Shown here in pieces: positions 33,533 through 43,401 of a stretch of 64,000 bases of DNA. Source of the stretch: Paraburkholderia sp. HP33-1 (GTDB taxonomy: Bacteria; Pseudomonadota; Gammaproteobacteria; Burkholderiales; Burkholderiaceae); assembly GCF_021390595.1 (NCBI RefSeq), contig NZ_JAJEJR010000002.1, positions 1,674,001 through 1,738,000 on the forward strand. Reading direction: 5' to 3'. The first letter of the stretch is position 1. The number at the start of each line of letters is the position of its first letter. The notes under the pieces are model-generated. The model was not told where the DNA came from. It saw nothing but the letters and a program-made list of their open reading frames with translations, and ran no database searches. A program made the translations under genes and the position numbers.

Positions 33533-35986
33533 TCATTCGATACTGAGCGGACTCACGCGCCAGATATTGCGCGCGTACTCGCCGATCGTGCGATCCGACG
33601 AAAACTGCCCCATGCCCGCGACGTTCTCGATCGCGCTTTCGGCCCATGCGTGCCTGTCGACGAAGCGCGCATCCACTTCGTTCTGCGCCTTTGCAAACGC
33701 GTCGAAATCGGCGAGCACCATGTAGTGATCGCCCCAGTCGACCAGCGTGTGAAAGATATCCGAAAAGCGCAGCGGATCGTCCGGCGAGAAGAAGCCCGAG
33801 CGGATCTGATCGAGCGCGGTGCGTAATGCTTCGTTCTCCTCGTAGATATGCCGCGGCCGGTAGCCGCTCGCGCGCAGATCGTCCACCTCGTCGGCGGTGT
33901 GGCCGAAGATGAAAATGTTGTCGCGCCCCACCGCGTCGCAAATTTCGATGTTCGCGCCGTCCATCGTGCCGATCGTCAACGCGCCGTTCAGCGCGAGCTT
34001 CATATTGCCGGTGCCCGACGCCTCGGTGCCGGCCATCGATATCTGCTCCGACAGGTCGGCCGCCGGAATGATCAGTTCGGCCACGCTGACGCCGTAGTTC
34101 GGCACGAACACGACCTTCAGCCGATCGCCGATCAGCGGATCGGTATTGACCTTCTCGCCCACGTCGCCGATCAGCTTGATGATCGTCTTCGCCATCCGGT
34201 ACGCGGACGCGGCCTTGCCCGCGAACAGCACGACGCGCGGCACCCAGTCGCGCTCCGGATTGGCGCGAATCTCGTTGTAGCGCACGATCACATGAAGCAC
34301 GTTCAGCAGCTGGCGCTTGTATTCGTGAATGCGCTTGACCTGCAGATCGAATAGCGCATCCGGATTGAGGTGCATCTTCGTGTGATGCGCGAGCCGCTGC
34401 ACGAGCCGCAGCTTGCTCTGTCGTTTGGCCTCGCGGAATGCTTCGACGAACTCGTCGTCCTTGCGCAGATTGCGCAGTTGCTCGAGCTCGAACAGATTGC
34501 TGCGCCAATGATTGCCGATGCGCGAGTCGATCAGCGACGACAGCGACGGACTCGCCTGGGCGAGCCAGCGACGCGGCGTGATGCCGTTGGTCACATTGGT
34601 GAAGCGGTCTGGATAGATCCTCGCGAAGTCGGCGAAGATGTCGCGCGTCATCAGTTGCGAATGCAGCTTCGACACGCCGTTCACCTTGTGACTCGCGACG
34701 ATCGCCAGATACGCCATGCGCACGCGCCGCTGCCCATATTCGTCGACGAGTGAAATGCGCCGGATCATCTCGGCATCGTGGTACGACTGCTCGCTCACGT
34801 GCTGCAGAAACTGCGCGTTGATTTCGAAGATGATCTCGAGATGCCGCGGCAGCAGGCGCGACAACATTTCGACATCCCAGGTTTCGAGCGCCTCGGGCAT
34901 CAGCGTGTGATTCGTGTACGAGAAGATCTGCGTCACGTGTTTCCACGCCTTGTCCCACGGCACATGATGCTCGTCGACGAGCAGGCGCATCAGCTCGGGA
35001 ATCGCGAGCACCGGGTGCGTGTCGTTCAGATGCACCGCGACCTTCTCCGAGAAGCGCCCGAACGTGCTGTGCGTGCGCTGATAGCGGCGGATCAGATCCT
35101 GCATCGTCGCCGACACGAAGAAGTACTCCTGGCGCAATCGCAACTCGCGGCCGGCCGGCGTCGAGTCATCCGGGTAGAGCAGCCGCGACACGTTCTCCGA
35201 CATGTTCTTCGTGTCGACCGCGTTGCGGTAGTCGCCGCGATTGAATGCACCGAGGTCGAGCTCCTCGGTCGCACGCGCGGACCACAGGCGCAGCGTGTTG
35301 GTCGCGTCGGTCGCATAGCCGGGGATCACGGTGTCGTACGCGGTCGCGTTCACGTGCTCGGTGTCGATCCATTCGGTCTTCTCGCCGCGCTGCACCGTGC
35401 GCCCGCCGAAGTGGACCATGTACTTGATTTCGGGCCGCGGAAATTCCCACGGATTGCCCGCGCGCAGCCAGTAATCGGGCGCCTCGACCTGCTCGCCGTC
35501 GACGATTTCCTGACGGAACATGCCGTACTGGTAACGGATGCCGTAGCCGAAGCCCGGGATGCCGAGCGTCGCCATCGAGTCGAGAAAGCACGCGGCGAGC
35601 CGGCCGAGGCCGCCGTTGCCGAGCGCGGCGTCGGGTTCGATTTCGATCAGCGCGTCCATGTCGACGCCGAGGCTCGCGAGCGCCTCCTTCATCTGGTCGT
35701 GAATGCCGAGCGCGAGCAGCGCGTTGGTAAAGGTCCGGCCGATCAGGAACTCCATCGACAGGTAGTAGACACGCTTCACGTCCTGCTCGTATTGCAGGCG
35801 CGTGGTCTTCATCCAGCGCGCGACGAGCCGGTCGCGCACGGTCAGCGCGGCTGCGTGCAGCCAGTCGTGCGGGTGAGCGGTGATGGCGTCCTTGCCGACG
35901 CCGTACATCATGCGATTCGAAATTGAGCGCCGTAGCGCGTCGACGGTACTGTGGAGCTGGTCGAATTCCAGATCGACGGTTGTCAT
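33533..35986 (-). CDS. glgP: glycogen/alpha-glucan phosphorylase
   Basis: 817 residues, the normal length. It carries EPDAALGNGGLGRLAACFLDS, VHLNDTHP, IFSYTNHTLMPEALETW, NVTNGITPRRW and, in the C-terminal third, the pyridoxal-phosphate site GTEASGTGNMK. It releases glucose-1-phosphate from glycogen or maltodextrin. The ATG at 35986 has GGAGG upstream. Threonine aldolase (gap of ~550 bases) is the next same-strand gene upstream; no other glycogen genes are near. Confidence 0.96.
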   Translation of the reverse strand: MTTVDLEFDQLHSTVDALRRSISNRMMYGVGKDAITAHPHDWLHAAALTVRDRLVARWMKTTRLQYEQDVKRVYYLSMEFLIGRTFTNALLALGIHDQMKEALASLGVDMDALIEIEPDAALGNGGLGRLAACFLDSMATLGIPGFGYGIRYQYGMFRQEIVDGEQVEAPDYWLRAGNPWEFPRPEIKYMVHFGGRTVQRGEKTEWIDTEHVNATAYDTVIPGYATDATNTLRLWSARATEELDLGAFNRGDYRNAVDTKNMSENVSRLLYPDDSTPAGRELRLRQEYFFVSATMQDLIRRYQRTHSTFGRFSEKVAVHLNDTHPVLAIPELMRLLVDEHHVPWDKAWKHVTQIFSYTNHTLMPEALETWDVEMLSRLLPRHLEIIFEINAQFLQHVSEQSYHDAEMIRRISLVDEYGQRRVRMAYLAIVASHKVNGVSKLHSQLMTRDIFADFARIYPDRFTNVTNGITPRRWLAQASPSLSSLIDSRIGNHWRSNLFELEQLRNLRKDDEFVEAFREAKRQSKLRLVQRLAHHTKMHLNPDALFDLQVKRIHEYKRQLLNVLHVIVRYNEIRANPERDWVPRVVLFAGKAASAYRMAKTIIKLIGDVGEKVNTDPLIGDRLKVVFVPNYGVSVAELIIPAADLSEQISMAGTEASGTGNMKLALNGALTIGTMDGANIEICDAVGRDNIFIFGHTADEVDDLRASGYRPRHIYEENEALRTALDQIRSGFFSPDDPLRFSDIFHTLVDWGDHYMVLADFDAFAKAQNEVDARFVDRHAWAESAIENVAGMGQFSSDRTIGEYARNIWRVSPLSIE

Positions 35987-36538
35987 CGAAGCCTCCGGGT
36001 AGTTCGACATGGCAGACGCGAACCGCACTGGGGACGGACGGGAGGCGCGTGCCTGTCGGAGCGGTTTAAAAAAACAGAGTAGGACATTTTAGGGATCGCG
36101 CACGCCGGCGCGCGAGCGCACGGTGACGCACGTGCCGTGCCCGGCGCGCACGCCCAATGCCACGGGACGGCGCCGCGGCCAGCGCCCAGATGCGGTGCAC
36201 GGCCGCGTGGTGGCGGCACTCGCGGTGTGCATCGGCGGGCGCGAAGCGCGGCCGGAGTCGGGTTGGCTAAGCTGGTACGCCGACGCCGCCCCCGGCGTGC
36301 CGCACATCGATTATTTGTTTCGATGCGTGACGCTTGGATGAAGCCCCGCGTTGCTTCGGGGTGCGATCGGATCGGGCAGCTCGTTCTGCCGGGCGGCTTT
36401 AGCGTATTCGAGCTGGATTTGACACCGGACGCGTGCCGATCTGGAGACGCGGGGCGGCATTGACAGTTAGTTGCATGCTGCAAAGCATCCAAGCGCCTGA
36501 TCCCACCGCCCCCTTGCCCGGCTCTCTGCGCGATCGTG
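35987..36538. other. intergenic region without a recognised gene
   Basis: About 550 bases upstream of glgP. Open frames on both strands are present but read as Arg/Ala/Pro-rich non-coding translations. A short hairpin-like CCCCG/CGGGG pair lies near 36345-36365. It should contain the glgP promoter, probably near the A-rich stretch at 36066-36085. Confidence 0.5.
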
Positions 36539-37546
36539 TCAACGCGCCGCGAAATACCCCTTCACCGCGGCGATAAACGTATCGATATCGTCGCGCGACA
36601 CATCCTTGTGCGTAACGAAGCGCGACGCGTAGAGCATCTGCGTGAGGATGCCGCGTTCCTTGAGCCACGCCTCGAGCGGCGCGCAATGCTGCTGCGGAAA
36701 CTGCGCGAACACCATGTTCGTCGCGACCGATTGCACCTTCACCTGCTCGATCGTCTCCAACCCCGCTGCCAGACGCGCGGCGTTCGCGTGGTCGTCGGCG
36801 AGACGCTCGACGTTGTGATCGAGCGCGTACAGGCACGCCGCCGCGAGCACGCCGGCCTGGCGCATGCCGCCGCCGAGCACCTTGCGCCAGCGATGCGCGA
36901 CGTCGATCAGCGCGCGGCTGCCGACCAGCACCGAGCCGACCGGCGCGCCCAGTCCCTTCGAAAAGCAGATCGACACCGAATCGAACGGCTCGGTAAGTTC
37001 CGCGACCGGCTTGCCCGACGCCACCGCCGCGTTGAAGACGCGCGCGCCGTCGAGGTGGGTTGCGAGGCCGCGCTCGCGCGCGAGCTGCGTCGCCTCGGCG
37101 ACGTACTGCGCCGGCAGCACCTTGCCGCCGATCGTGTTTTCCAGCGCGAGCAGTCTCGTGCGCGCGAAGTGATCGTCGATCGGCTTGATCGTGGCGGCGA
37201 TCTTCTCGAGCGGGATCGAACCGTCAGCGGCGTTTTCGAGCGGTTGCGGCTGGATGCTGCCGAGCACCGCCGCGCCGCCGCCCTCGTATTTGTAGGTGTG
37301 CGCGAGCTGGCCGACGATGTATTCGTCGCCGCGCGCGCAGTGCGCCATCAATGCGGCGAGGTTGCTTTGCGTGCCGCTCGGGAAGAACAGCCCCGCTTCC
37401 TTGCCGGTGCGCTCGGCCAACGTGGTCTGCAGACGCAGTACGGTGGGGTCGTCGCCCCAGACGTCGTCGCCGACTTCGGCCGCCGACATCGCCGCGAGCA
37501 TCGGCGGAGTCGGACGGGTAACGGTATCGCTGCGCAAATCGATCAT
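36539..37546 (-). CDS. ltaE: low-specificity L-threonine aldolase
   Basis: 335 residues. The pyridoxal-phosphate lysine is K197 in SICFSKGLGAPVGS; H83 in LAHTYKYEGG stacks on the cofactor. The N-terminus MIDLRSDTVTRPTPPML is the family's usual start. It splits threonine or allo-threonine to glycine and acetaldehyde. The ATG at 37546 is chosen (AGGGA, 7-base spacing); an ATG seven codons upstream is less typical. Confidence 0.95.
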   Translation of the reverse strand: MIDLRSDTVTRPTPPMLAAMSAAEVGDDVWGDDPTVLRLQTTLAERTGKEAGLFFPSGTQSNLAALMAHCARGDEYIVGQLAHTYKYEGGGAAVLGSIQPQPLENAADGSIPLEKIAATIKPIDDHFARTRLLALENTIGGKVLPAQYVAEATQLARERGLATHLDGARVFNAAVASGKPVAELTEPFDSVSICFSKGLGAPVGSVLVGSRALIDVAHRWRKVLGGGMRQAGVLAAACLYALDHNVERLADDHANAARLAAGLETIEQVKVQSVATNMVFAQFPQQHCAPLEAWLKERGILTQMLYASRFVTHKDVSRDDIDTFIAAVKGYFAAR

Positions 37547-37733
37547 TTTGTGTCCCTGTGCGTCCATGAATGACAGCCTACGGCGATCGGCCGCGCGTAC
37601 GTTCCGCAACGAACGCGTACGCGCCGGCAATCGAGCCACACAGTGTATTCAATTCACACGACGCTGAAAATCGGCGCGCCCCCGAGAAGCGCACCGATCC
37701 GGCCGCTATGAGTGACAGATGGGAGGGGGACGC

Positions 37734-38525
37734 TCAGCCGCCCGGCTTCGGCAGCCACTGGAGCGGATCGACCGGCTGGCCGTTCTGACGCACTTCGAAC
37801 TGGATCGACGCGACACCGCGGCTATCGACACCGACCTCGCCGATCGTCTGCCCTTGCGCCACCGCGTCGCCTTCCTTGACGAGCAACTGGCTGTTCTGGC
37901 CGTACGCGGTGATCAGCGAGTCGTTGTGCTTGATGATGATCAGCGGGCCATAGGCTTCGATGCCGGTGCCCGCGTAGACCACGCGGCCGGTCGCCGCGGC
38001 CTTCACCGGATCGCCGGGCTGCCCGCCGATCACAATGCCGTTGGACTTACCGGGCGAAAACGCCCGCAGGACCGGTCCGCGCAACGGCCATTGCAGCACA
38101 CCTGGCTGCGGCCCGGCCGCGGCGGCCGGCGGCACGTTGGCCGTCGCGCCGGGCGCGACCGGCGTGGCTGCCGCACCCGGCGCCACCGCAACCGGCGGCG
38201 CGACCACACTGCCCGAGACCATCGGCGGCGACACGCGCAGCACCTGGCCGGGCGCGACCGCCGCATTGACCGGCAAACCGTTCCACGCCGCAATTTCCTG
38301 CGGCTTGCGTCCATACGCCGAGGCAATGCCGGACAGCGTATCGCCCGGGTTGACACGGTAGTAGCCGGCGGGCACCGGCACTGTCGCGAGGCTGGTCGTG
38401 GCGGACGGCGCACTGCTGTAGAACGGCGTGCTTTCCCACGGCACCGTCGTGCAACCGGCGATCATCACGCCAAGCGCCACCGCCATCAGGAGGCGGATTC
38501 CCGTCGGTTGCGATTGTTCTGTCAT
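37734..38525 (-). CDS. NlpD-like lipoprotein: LysM plus degenerate LytM/M23 domain
   Basis: 263 residues. The signal ends in an IAGC lipobox (C25). A LysM domain follows (~residues 53-100: YRVNPGDTLSGIASAYG), then an Ala/Pro-rich linker, then an M23-type domain (~155-260). The zinc ligands of active LytM enzymes are not visible: the HxxxD site is SNGIVIGGQ, the YAHN position reads YGQN, and the H-x-H near FEVR is IQFEVR. NlpD and EnvC proteins of this kind do not cut peptidoglycan themselves but activate amidases at division. The start has GAGGAAA. It is a solitary gene here, not next to the usual surE-pcm-rpoS neighbourhood. Confidence 0.88.
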   Translation of the reverse strand: MTEQSQPTGIRLLMAVALGVMIAGCTTVPWESTPFYSSAPSATTSLATVPVPAGYYRVNPGDTLSGIASAYGRKPQEIAAWNGLPVNAAVAPGQVLRVSPPMVSGSVVAPPVAVAPGAAATPVAPGATANVPPAAAAGPQPGVLQWPLRGPVLRAFSPGKSNGIVIGGQPGDPVKAAATGRVVYAGTGIEAYGPLIIIKHNDSLITAYGQNSQLLVKEGDAVAQGQTIGEVGVDSRGVASIQFEVRQNGQPVDPLQWLPKPGG

Positions 38526-38999
38526 CTGATTTTCCTCGACGTGTGTATCAATCCGATTCAATCGACGCCATAGCAATTGCCGTGCCGCCCCGCTTGCGCA
38601 GCTGTCGCGGCCGTCTGCTGTCGACTGGATATTATGCGCGACCGGCACAGGCGCGCCGCGCTGGCGGCGCCGTCAAACTGCCGTGTTCTTCAGACGCTGC
38701 CCTGCGTTTCGACGACCAGTGTCGAGCGCGCCCCAGACAAGGGACGCGGGAAAGCTTCTGCTGCGGATGATTTTCACGGCCGATGAACGATGGGCAACCG
38801 CGCGGCCAGCGCCATCTGCCCACGCGCGACAGCACTGGTGCGGCTGGCCCTATTATAGGTCTCGCGGCACGGGCAACCTTGCAAGCAAGCCAGCGCTGCC
38901 GATTCGTCCTATCATTGCAGGCAACTGGGCATCGCCTATACTCAGTCAAGCCGCGCGGAGCCGCTCACGACAACGCTGTGATTCTGGGAGGAATCGAGG
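38526..38999. other. intergenic region without a recognised gene
   Basis: About 470 bases between the divergent NlpD-like and small hypothetical genes. No open frame shows protein-like composition. It holds the GGAGG ribosome site just before 39000. Confidence 0.5.
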
Positions 39000-39320
39000 A
39001 TGAACAAAGCCACCTTTCTGTCCGTGCAACTCAACGTCGACGATGTGGCGGCGTCTCCCGGCCTCGTCGAACTGCTGAACACGCATCTTGTCTTCGCCGC
39101 CGACGTCGCCGAGGCCGCCGATGCGCTCGTGCAACTGGCGAGCATCGCGGGGCTGTCGAGCGGGGTCGAGGCGAGCGTCGAGTTGCCCGCGGTGGCGGTC
39201 GAGCGGCTGCGCGAGGCGCTCGACAACCTCAGCGGCTACGACGAATCGTGGCTGCTGGCACTGGAGCCGAGCCGCGCGCTGTTCGATGAGATCGGCCGAC
39301 GGCATCGCACGCTGCACTAA
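39000..39320 (+). CDS. small hypothetical protein
   Basis: 106 residues, acidic and rich in Ala, Leu and Val; mostly helical by composition (FAADVAEAADALVQLASIAGL, AVERLREALDNLSGYDESWLLALE). No signal peptide, membrane helix or known motif. The ATG has GGAGG about 8 bases upstream, and an intrinsic terminator follows the stop, which supports a real single gene. Function unknown. Confidence 0.7.
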   Translation: MNKATFLSVQLNVDDVAASPGLVELLNTHLVFAADVAEAADALVQLASIAGLSSGVEASVELPAVAVERLREALDNLSGYDESWLLALEPSRALFDEIGRRHRTLH

Positions 39321-39353
39321 CGCAAGCCCGCCGCACCACGGCGCCGTAAACGA

Positions 39354-39390
39354 CAAAACGCCATCCAATCGAACTGGATGGCGTTTTTTC
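39354..39390 (+). terminator. intrinsic terminator after the small hypothetical gene
   Basis: AAAACGCCATCCA pairs with TGGATGGCGTTTT (39355-39367 with 39375-39387) around a 7-base loop, then a run of Ts. The stem starts with AAAA on its other side, so it could also act for the minus-strand gene beyond it. Confidence 0.92.
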
Positions 39391-39487
39391 TTGCCCGCCG
39401 CGTTCGCGCTATTGCACGACGCGGCGTCTACCGCACACTTCTACTGCAAACTTCCACATCAAAGTTCAGCGCAACCCGTAGCGGCAA

Positions 39488-39817
39488 TTAGCCGCCGAAG
39501 TACACCGAGTTACGGTCGGCCTTCACCGGAAGGACGGCGTGGCCGTGGCCAGCTTGTGACGTACCGACGGCCGGAGCGCCGTAACCGCTGGTGTCCGCGA
39601 CGGCCGTGCCGTGTTGCGCATCGACGCGAGCTTCCGCTTGCTGGATGTTTGCCGGATAGGTTGCGTTGTCGCCGGCCGGGTTGTAGCCGGCCTTTTCGAG
39701 TTGAACCAGTTCAGCGCGAACCTCAGCGCGGGTCACCGGCTGGCTGGCTTGAGCGAACGCAGCGACCGGAACAACGAGGGCGGCGGCGATAGCGACCGCG
39801 GAAATCAGAGTCTTCAT
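39488..39817 (-). CDS. DUF4148 exported protein
   Basis: 109 residues. The signal peptide is residues 1-22 (MKTLISAVAIAAALVVPVAAFA). The mature part QASQPVTRAEVRAELVQLEKAGYNP is the diagnostic start of DUF4148, a small periplasmic family that is expanded in Burkholderia-group genomes. Its function is not known; some members respond to copper or stress. Confidence 0.92.
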   Translation of the reverse strand: MKTLISAVAIAAALVVPVAAFAQASQPVTRAEVRAELVQLEKAGYNPAGDNATYPANIQQAEARVDAQHGTAVADTSGYGAPAVGTSQAGHGHAVLPVKADRNSVYFGG

Positions 39818-40038
39818 GATTAACCTCCAAAGAACTTGTTGTCTGCTGCGCTTCGGGTTTCTGCTTCTCCCTCAGCGATTGATAACAAGTCTAGAGGCGT
39901 CGCGGCCTAGGGTAAACACCTAAAGCAACGAAAATCTATTGCGACACCCGCAATAATCATTTCGCGTTTTCCACGTCCATACTTAACCCACGTTATATTC
40001 AGTAACAATCCGCGCTCATTGCCATTCCAGACGGACTA

Positions 40039-40082
40039 ACGGCCCGGCGCGCCCTATTACCATCGCGCGCCGGGCCGTTTTT
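40039..40082. terminator. strong inverted repeat with T-run on plus strand, just past gnd
   Basis: Perfect 14-bp arms ACGGCCCGGCGCGC (40039-40052) and its complement (40065-40078) with a 12-base loop, then TTTTT on the plus strand. It sits 8 bases downstream of the gnd stop on the minus strand, where the trailing sequence is only TT. The orientation of the T-run is the wrong way round for gnd. Confidence 0.6.
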
Positions 40083-40089
40083 CAGAAGC

Positions 40090-41499
40090 TCAGCTCCACT
40101 GTGCGTGGAAGCTGCCCGGCTTGTCGATGCGTTCGAACGTATGCGCGCCGAAGAAGTCGCGCTGCGCCTGCACGAGGTTCGCGGGCAGACGTTCCGAGCG
40201 GTAGGCGTCGAAATACGCAATCGCCGACGCGAACGCCGGTACCGGCACACCCGCGTTGACCGCGGCCACCACGACTTCGCGCAGCGCAGCCTGGTAGTTC
40301 TTCGCAATGTCACGGAAGTACGGATCGAGCAGCAGATTCGCGAGCGCCTTGTCCTTCGAGTAGGCGTCGGTGATCTTCTGCAGGAAGCGCGCGCGGATGA
40401 TGCAGCCCGCGCGGAAAATCTTCGCGATCGTGCCGTAGTCGAGATCCCACTTGTACTCTTCCGACGCCGCGCGCAGCTGCGCGAAGCCCTGCGCGTACGA
40501 GATCACCTTGCTGAAGTACAACGCGCGGCGCACCGATTCGATGAACGCGTCCTTCGCGCCTTCGAGCGGCCTCGCCTGCGGACCTTCGAGCACCTTGCTC
40601 GCGGCCACACGCTGCGTCTTCAGCGACGACAGCACGCGCGCGAACACCGCCTCGGTAATCAGCGGCAACGGCGCGCCGAGATCGAGCGCGTTCTGGCTGG
40701 TCCACTTGCCGGTGCCCTTCTGCGCGGCACGGTCGAGAATCACGTCGACGAGGTCCTTGCCGGTTTCGTCGTCCTTCTTGCCAAAGATCTTCGAGGTGAT
40801 TTCGATCAGATAGCTGTCGAGTTCGCCCTGGTTCCACTCGGTATAAACCTTGCCGAGTTGCTCGTTCGACAGGCCGACGACCTGCTTGAGCACCGCGTAG
40901 CTTTCGGCGATCAACTGCATGTCGCCGTACTCGATACCGTTGTGCACCATCTTCACGAAGTGGCCCGCGCCGTCCGGTCCCATGTACGCGACGCAGGGCT
41001 CGCCGTCCGGCGCCTTCGCGGCGATCTCGGTGAGGATCGGTGCGACCAGGTCGTACGCGTCGCGCTGACCGCCCGGCATGATCGACGGGCCTTTCAGCGC
41101 GCCTTCCTCGCCGCCCGACACGCCGGTGCCGATGAAATGCAGACCCGCCTTCGCGAGTTCCTGGTTGCGGCGGATCGTGTCGGTGAAATGCGTGTTGCCG
41201 CCGTCGATCAGGATGTCGCCCTTTTCGAGCAGCGGCTTGAGCGAGGCAATGGTCGCGTCGGTCGGCTCGCCGGCCTTGACCATCAACAGAATGCGGCGCG
41301 GCTTTTCGAGCGACTCGACGAACTCTTCGAGCGTGAAAGCCGGCACCAGTTTGCGATCCGGATATTCGGCGATGAGTTCGTCGGTTTTCTCGCGGGTACG
41401 GTTGTAGACCGACACCGCGTGGCCGCGGCTCTCGATGTTGAGCGCCAGATTGCGGCCCATGACCGCTAGCCCCACCACGCCGATTGCCTGTTTGCCCAT
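40090..41499 (-). CDS. gnd: 6-phosphogluconate dehydrogenase (decarboxylating)
   Basis: 469 residues, the full-length type. The nucleotide-binding loop is [15 protein letters not shown], then [32 protein letters not shown] and the catalytic Lys/Asn segment [17 protein letters not shown]. It oxidises 6-phosphogluconate to ribulose-5-phosphate and CO2 with NADP+. The ATG at 41499 has TGGAGA. It is a housekeeping enzyme of the pentose phosphate pathway, here without zwf or edd beside it. Confidence 0.97.
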   Translation of the reverse strand: MGKQAIGVVGLAVMGRNLALNIESRGHAVSVYNRTREKTDELIAEYPDRKLVPAFTLEEFVESLEKPRRILLMVKAGEPTDATIASLKPLLEKGDILIDGGNTHFTDTIRRNQELAKAGLHFIGTGVSGGEEGALKGPSIMPGGQRDAYDLVAPILTEIAAKAPDGEPCVAYMGPDGAGHFVKMVHNGIEYGDMQLIAESYAVLKQVVGLSNEQLGKVYTEWNQGELDSYLIEITSKIFGKKDDETGKDLVDVILDRAAQKGTGKWTSQNALDLGAPLPLITEAVFARVLSSLKTQRVAASKVLEGPQARPLEGAKDAFIESVRRALYFSKVISYAQGFAQLRAASEEYKWDLDYGTIAKIFRAGCIIRARFLQKITDAYSKDKALANLLLDPYFRDIAKNYQAALREVVVAAVNAGVPVPAFASAIAYFDAYRSERLPANLVQAQRDFFGAHTFERIDKPGSFHAQWS

Positions 41500-41766
41500 G
41501 TGAATTCTCCAGAGTCCAAAAAAATGTCGTGTCGCCGCGCTGCAAAAACACCGGCGCGACGCCGAGGGTGAAAGGATAAAAGAAATGCGCGCTTGCCGCT
41601 TGGTGGCGGGCAAGGACGCCAGTGATCCGTGCTGCTGCCGTGCTCGTGTTTGCGCGTGACGTCAGGTATTGTGCGCGCGTCGGCGCTCGGGCGGCGGGTC
41701 GAGTTTCGAATCGGGCTGAGGTTTGGCGAAAGGCGCGGACGAATGCAAGACCCGCCGGTTTGCCGG

Positions 41767-42375
41767 CTAGGCTGCCCGCTTGATGAACACCAGACTCAAA
41801 TTGTTCGCGGGCATCTCGACCACCCGCTCGCACGTGAGCCCCGCGGCGTCGCCGAGCGCGACAACCGCTTCCATGTCGCGCACGCCCCATTCGGGATCGC
41901 GACTCTTCAGCCATTGATCGAACGCTTCGTTGCTCGGCGCCGTATGCGCGCCGCCGCGCCGGTACGGACCGTACAGAAACAGCACGCCGCCGTCGACGAG
42001 CCGCCGCCCGGCGCCGTCGAATAGCGCCCGCGCCGCGCTCCACGGCGAGATATGGATCATGTTGATGCAGACCACCGCATCGACCGCATCGATGCCCCAG
42101 TCCGGCTGATGCACGTCGAGCGCGAGTGGCTCGCGCACGTTCGCGAGCCCCGCGTGCGCGCGCCACGCGGCAATCGACTCGCGCACCTCGTCATCGGCAT
42201 CGCTCGGCTGCCAGTCGAGGCCGGGCAGCGCGCCGGCGAACCAGATCGCGTGCTCGCCGGTGCCGCTCGCGATTTCGAGCACGCGGCCGCTGGCCGGCAG
42301 CGCGTCGCGCAGCACGGCGAGGATCGGTTCGCGATTGCGTTCGGCGGAGGGTGAATGTTGCCGGGCGTCGGTCAT
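41767..42375 (-). CDS. SAM-dependent methyltransferase, DUF938 family
   Basis: 202 residues. The SAM-binding glycine loop is VLEIASGTGEHAIWFA, followed by VVCINMIHISPW and LYGPYRRGG. This pattern is DUF938, a conserved but uncharacterised bacterial methyltransferase group. No substrate can be assigned. It stands alone between gnd and the sirtuin gene on the same strand. Confidence 0.85.
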   Translation of the reverse strand: MTDARQHSPSAERNREPILAVLRDALPASGRVLEIASGTGEHAIWFAGALPGLDWQPSDADDEVRESIAAWRAHAGLANVREPLALDVHQPDWGIDAVDAVVCINMIHISPWSAARALFDGAGRRLVDGGVLFLYGPYRRGGAHTAPSNEAFDQWLKSRDPEWGVRDMEAVVALGDAAGLTCERVVEMPANNLSLVFIKRAA

Positions 42376-42502
42376 GGATAGCTTGGCGTGTTAATACAGT
42401 GTGGCGCGCACGCGCTCGGGCAACTCGCGATCGTAAGCGGGGGCGATCAGCAGCGCGGTGGGCGGCAGTTTACCGTCAACGGCGAAACTGTCCAGCAGCG
42501 CA

Positions 42503-43372
42503 TTATCGTTCGGCCAGCAGGCCGGCGAGCGCGCTCAACGTATCGCCGCACGGCGCGGCCACCTTCAGCGACAGCAGCGGATCGGCGCGCGTGCGGCCGA
42601 GGTTGATCGCCGCGATCGGCTTGCCCTGGCGCTGCGCCCACACGCAGAAACGGTAGCCGGAATACACCATCAGCGACGAGCCGACCACGAGCACCGCGTC
42701 GGCCGCATCGAGCGCACGCGACGCCGCTTCGACACGCGCCTTCGGCACGTTCTCGCCGAAGAACACCACCGACGGCTTCAGCAGCCCGCCGCAGTTCGAG
42801 CACGCCGGCACGCGAAAGCCGCCGAGATCGTGCCACTCGAGATGCGCGTCGCCATCGGCGGCGGCTTCGGCCGTGACATCGAGCAGCGCGGGGTTATCGG
42901 CTTCGAGTGTCTGCTGGATCGTCGCGCGGGCATGCTGCATGCCGCAGTCGAGACAGCTCACGCCGTCGATGCCGCCATGCAGCTCGATCACGTCGCGGCT
43001 GCCCGCGCGCTGATGCAGACCATCGACGTTCTGCGTGACCAGCGTCGGCACGTGACCCGCCGCGTCGAGCCGCGCGAGCGCGACATGCGCGGCATTCGGC
43101 TGAGCGCGCGCGACGAGCGGCCAGCCCACCATGCTGCGCGCCCAGTAGCGCTGACGCATCGCGAGCGTGCCGAGAAACTCCTGCAGCGTGATCGGCGGCG
43201 AGCGCTTCCATGCGCCGTTGTCGTCGCGATAGCCGGGGATGCCGGAGTCGGTGCTGATGCCTGCGCCGGTCAGCACGAACAGGCGCGGATGACGCTGCAC
43301 GAAGCGATGCAGGTCGTCGAGCGTGTGCGAGTCGCTGAGGGGTTCGGTCGGCGTGAGTTGAGGGGCGGTCAT
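42503..43372 (-). CDS. NAD-dependent protein deacylase (sirtuin)
   Basis: 289 residues. The NAD site shows GAGISTDSGIPGYRD; the catalytic His is in VIELHGGIDGV with TQNVDGLHQRAG. Zinc cysteines are in CLDC and, after a long insert, CSNC. SLMVYSGYRF is the C-terminal NAD loop. It removes acyl groups from lysines, giving O-acyl-ADP-ribose. The insert between the two zinc pairs is longer than in CobB (about 46 residues). It is translated with the small gene upstream (29-base gap). Confidence 0.92.
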   Translation of the reverse strand: MTAPQLTPTEPLSDSHTLDDLHRFVQRHPRLFVLTGAGISTDSGIPGYRDDNGAWKRSPPITLQEFLGTLAMRQRYWARSMVGWPLVARAQPNAAHVALARLDAAGHVPTLVTQNVDGLHQRAGSRDVIELHGGIDGVSCLDCGMQHARATIQQTLEADNPALLDVTAEAAADGDAHLEWHDLGGFRVPACSNCGGLLKPSVVFFGENVPKARVEAASRALDAADAVLVVGSSLMVYSGYRFCVWAQRQGKPIAAINLGRTRADPLLSLKVAAPCGDTLSALAGLLAER

Positions 43373-43401
43373 GACGGGGACGGTGGAAGTGCGTGCGCTG
43401 G

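Noticed and set aside
35987..36538. Several open frames upstream of glgP
   Set aside because: None has a ribosome site with a protein-like sequence; codon use resembles random GC-rich DNA.
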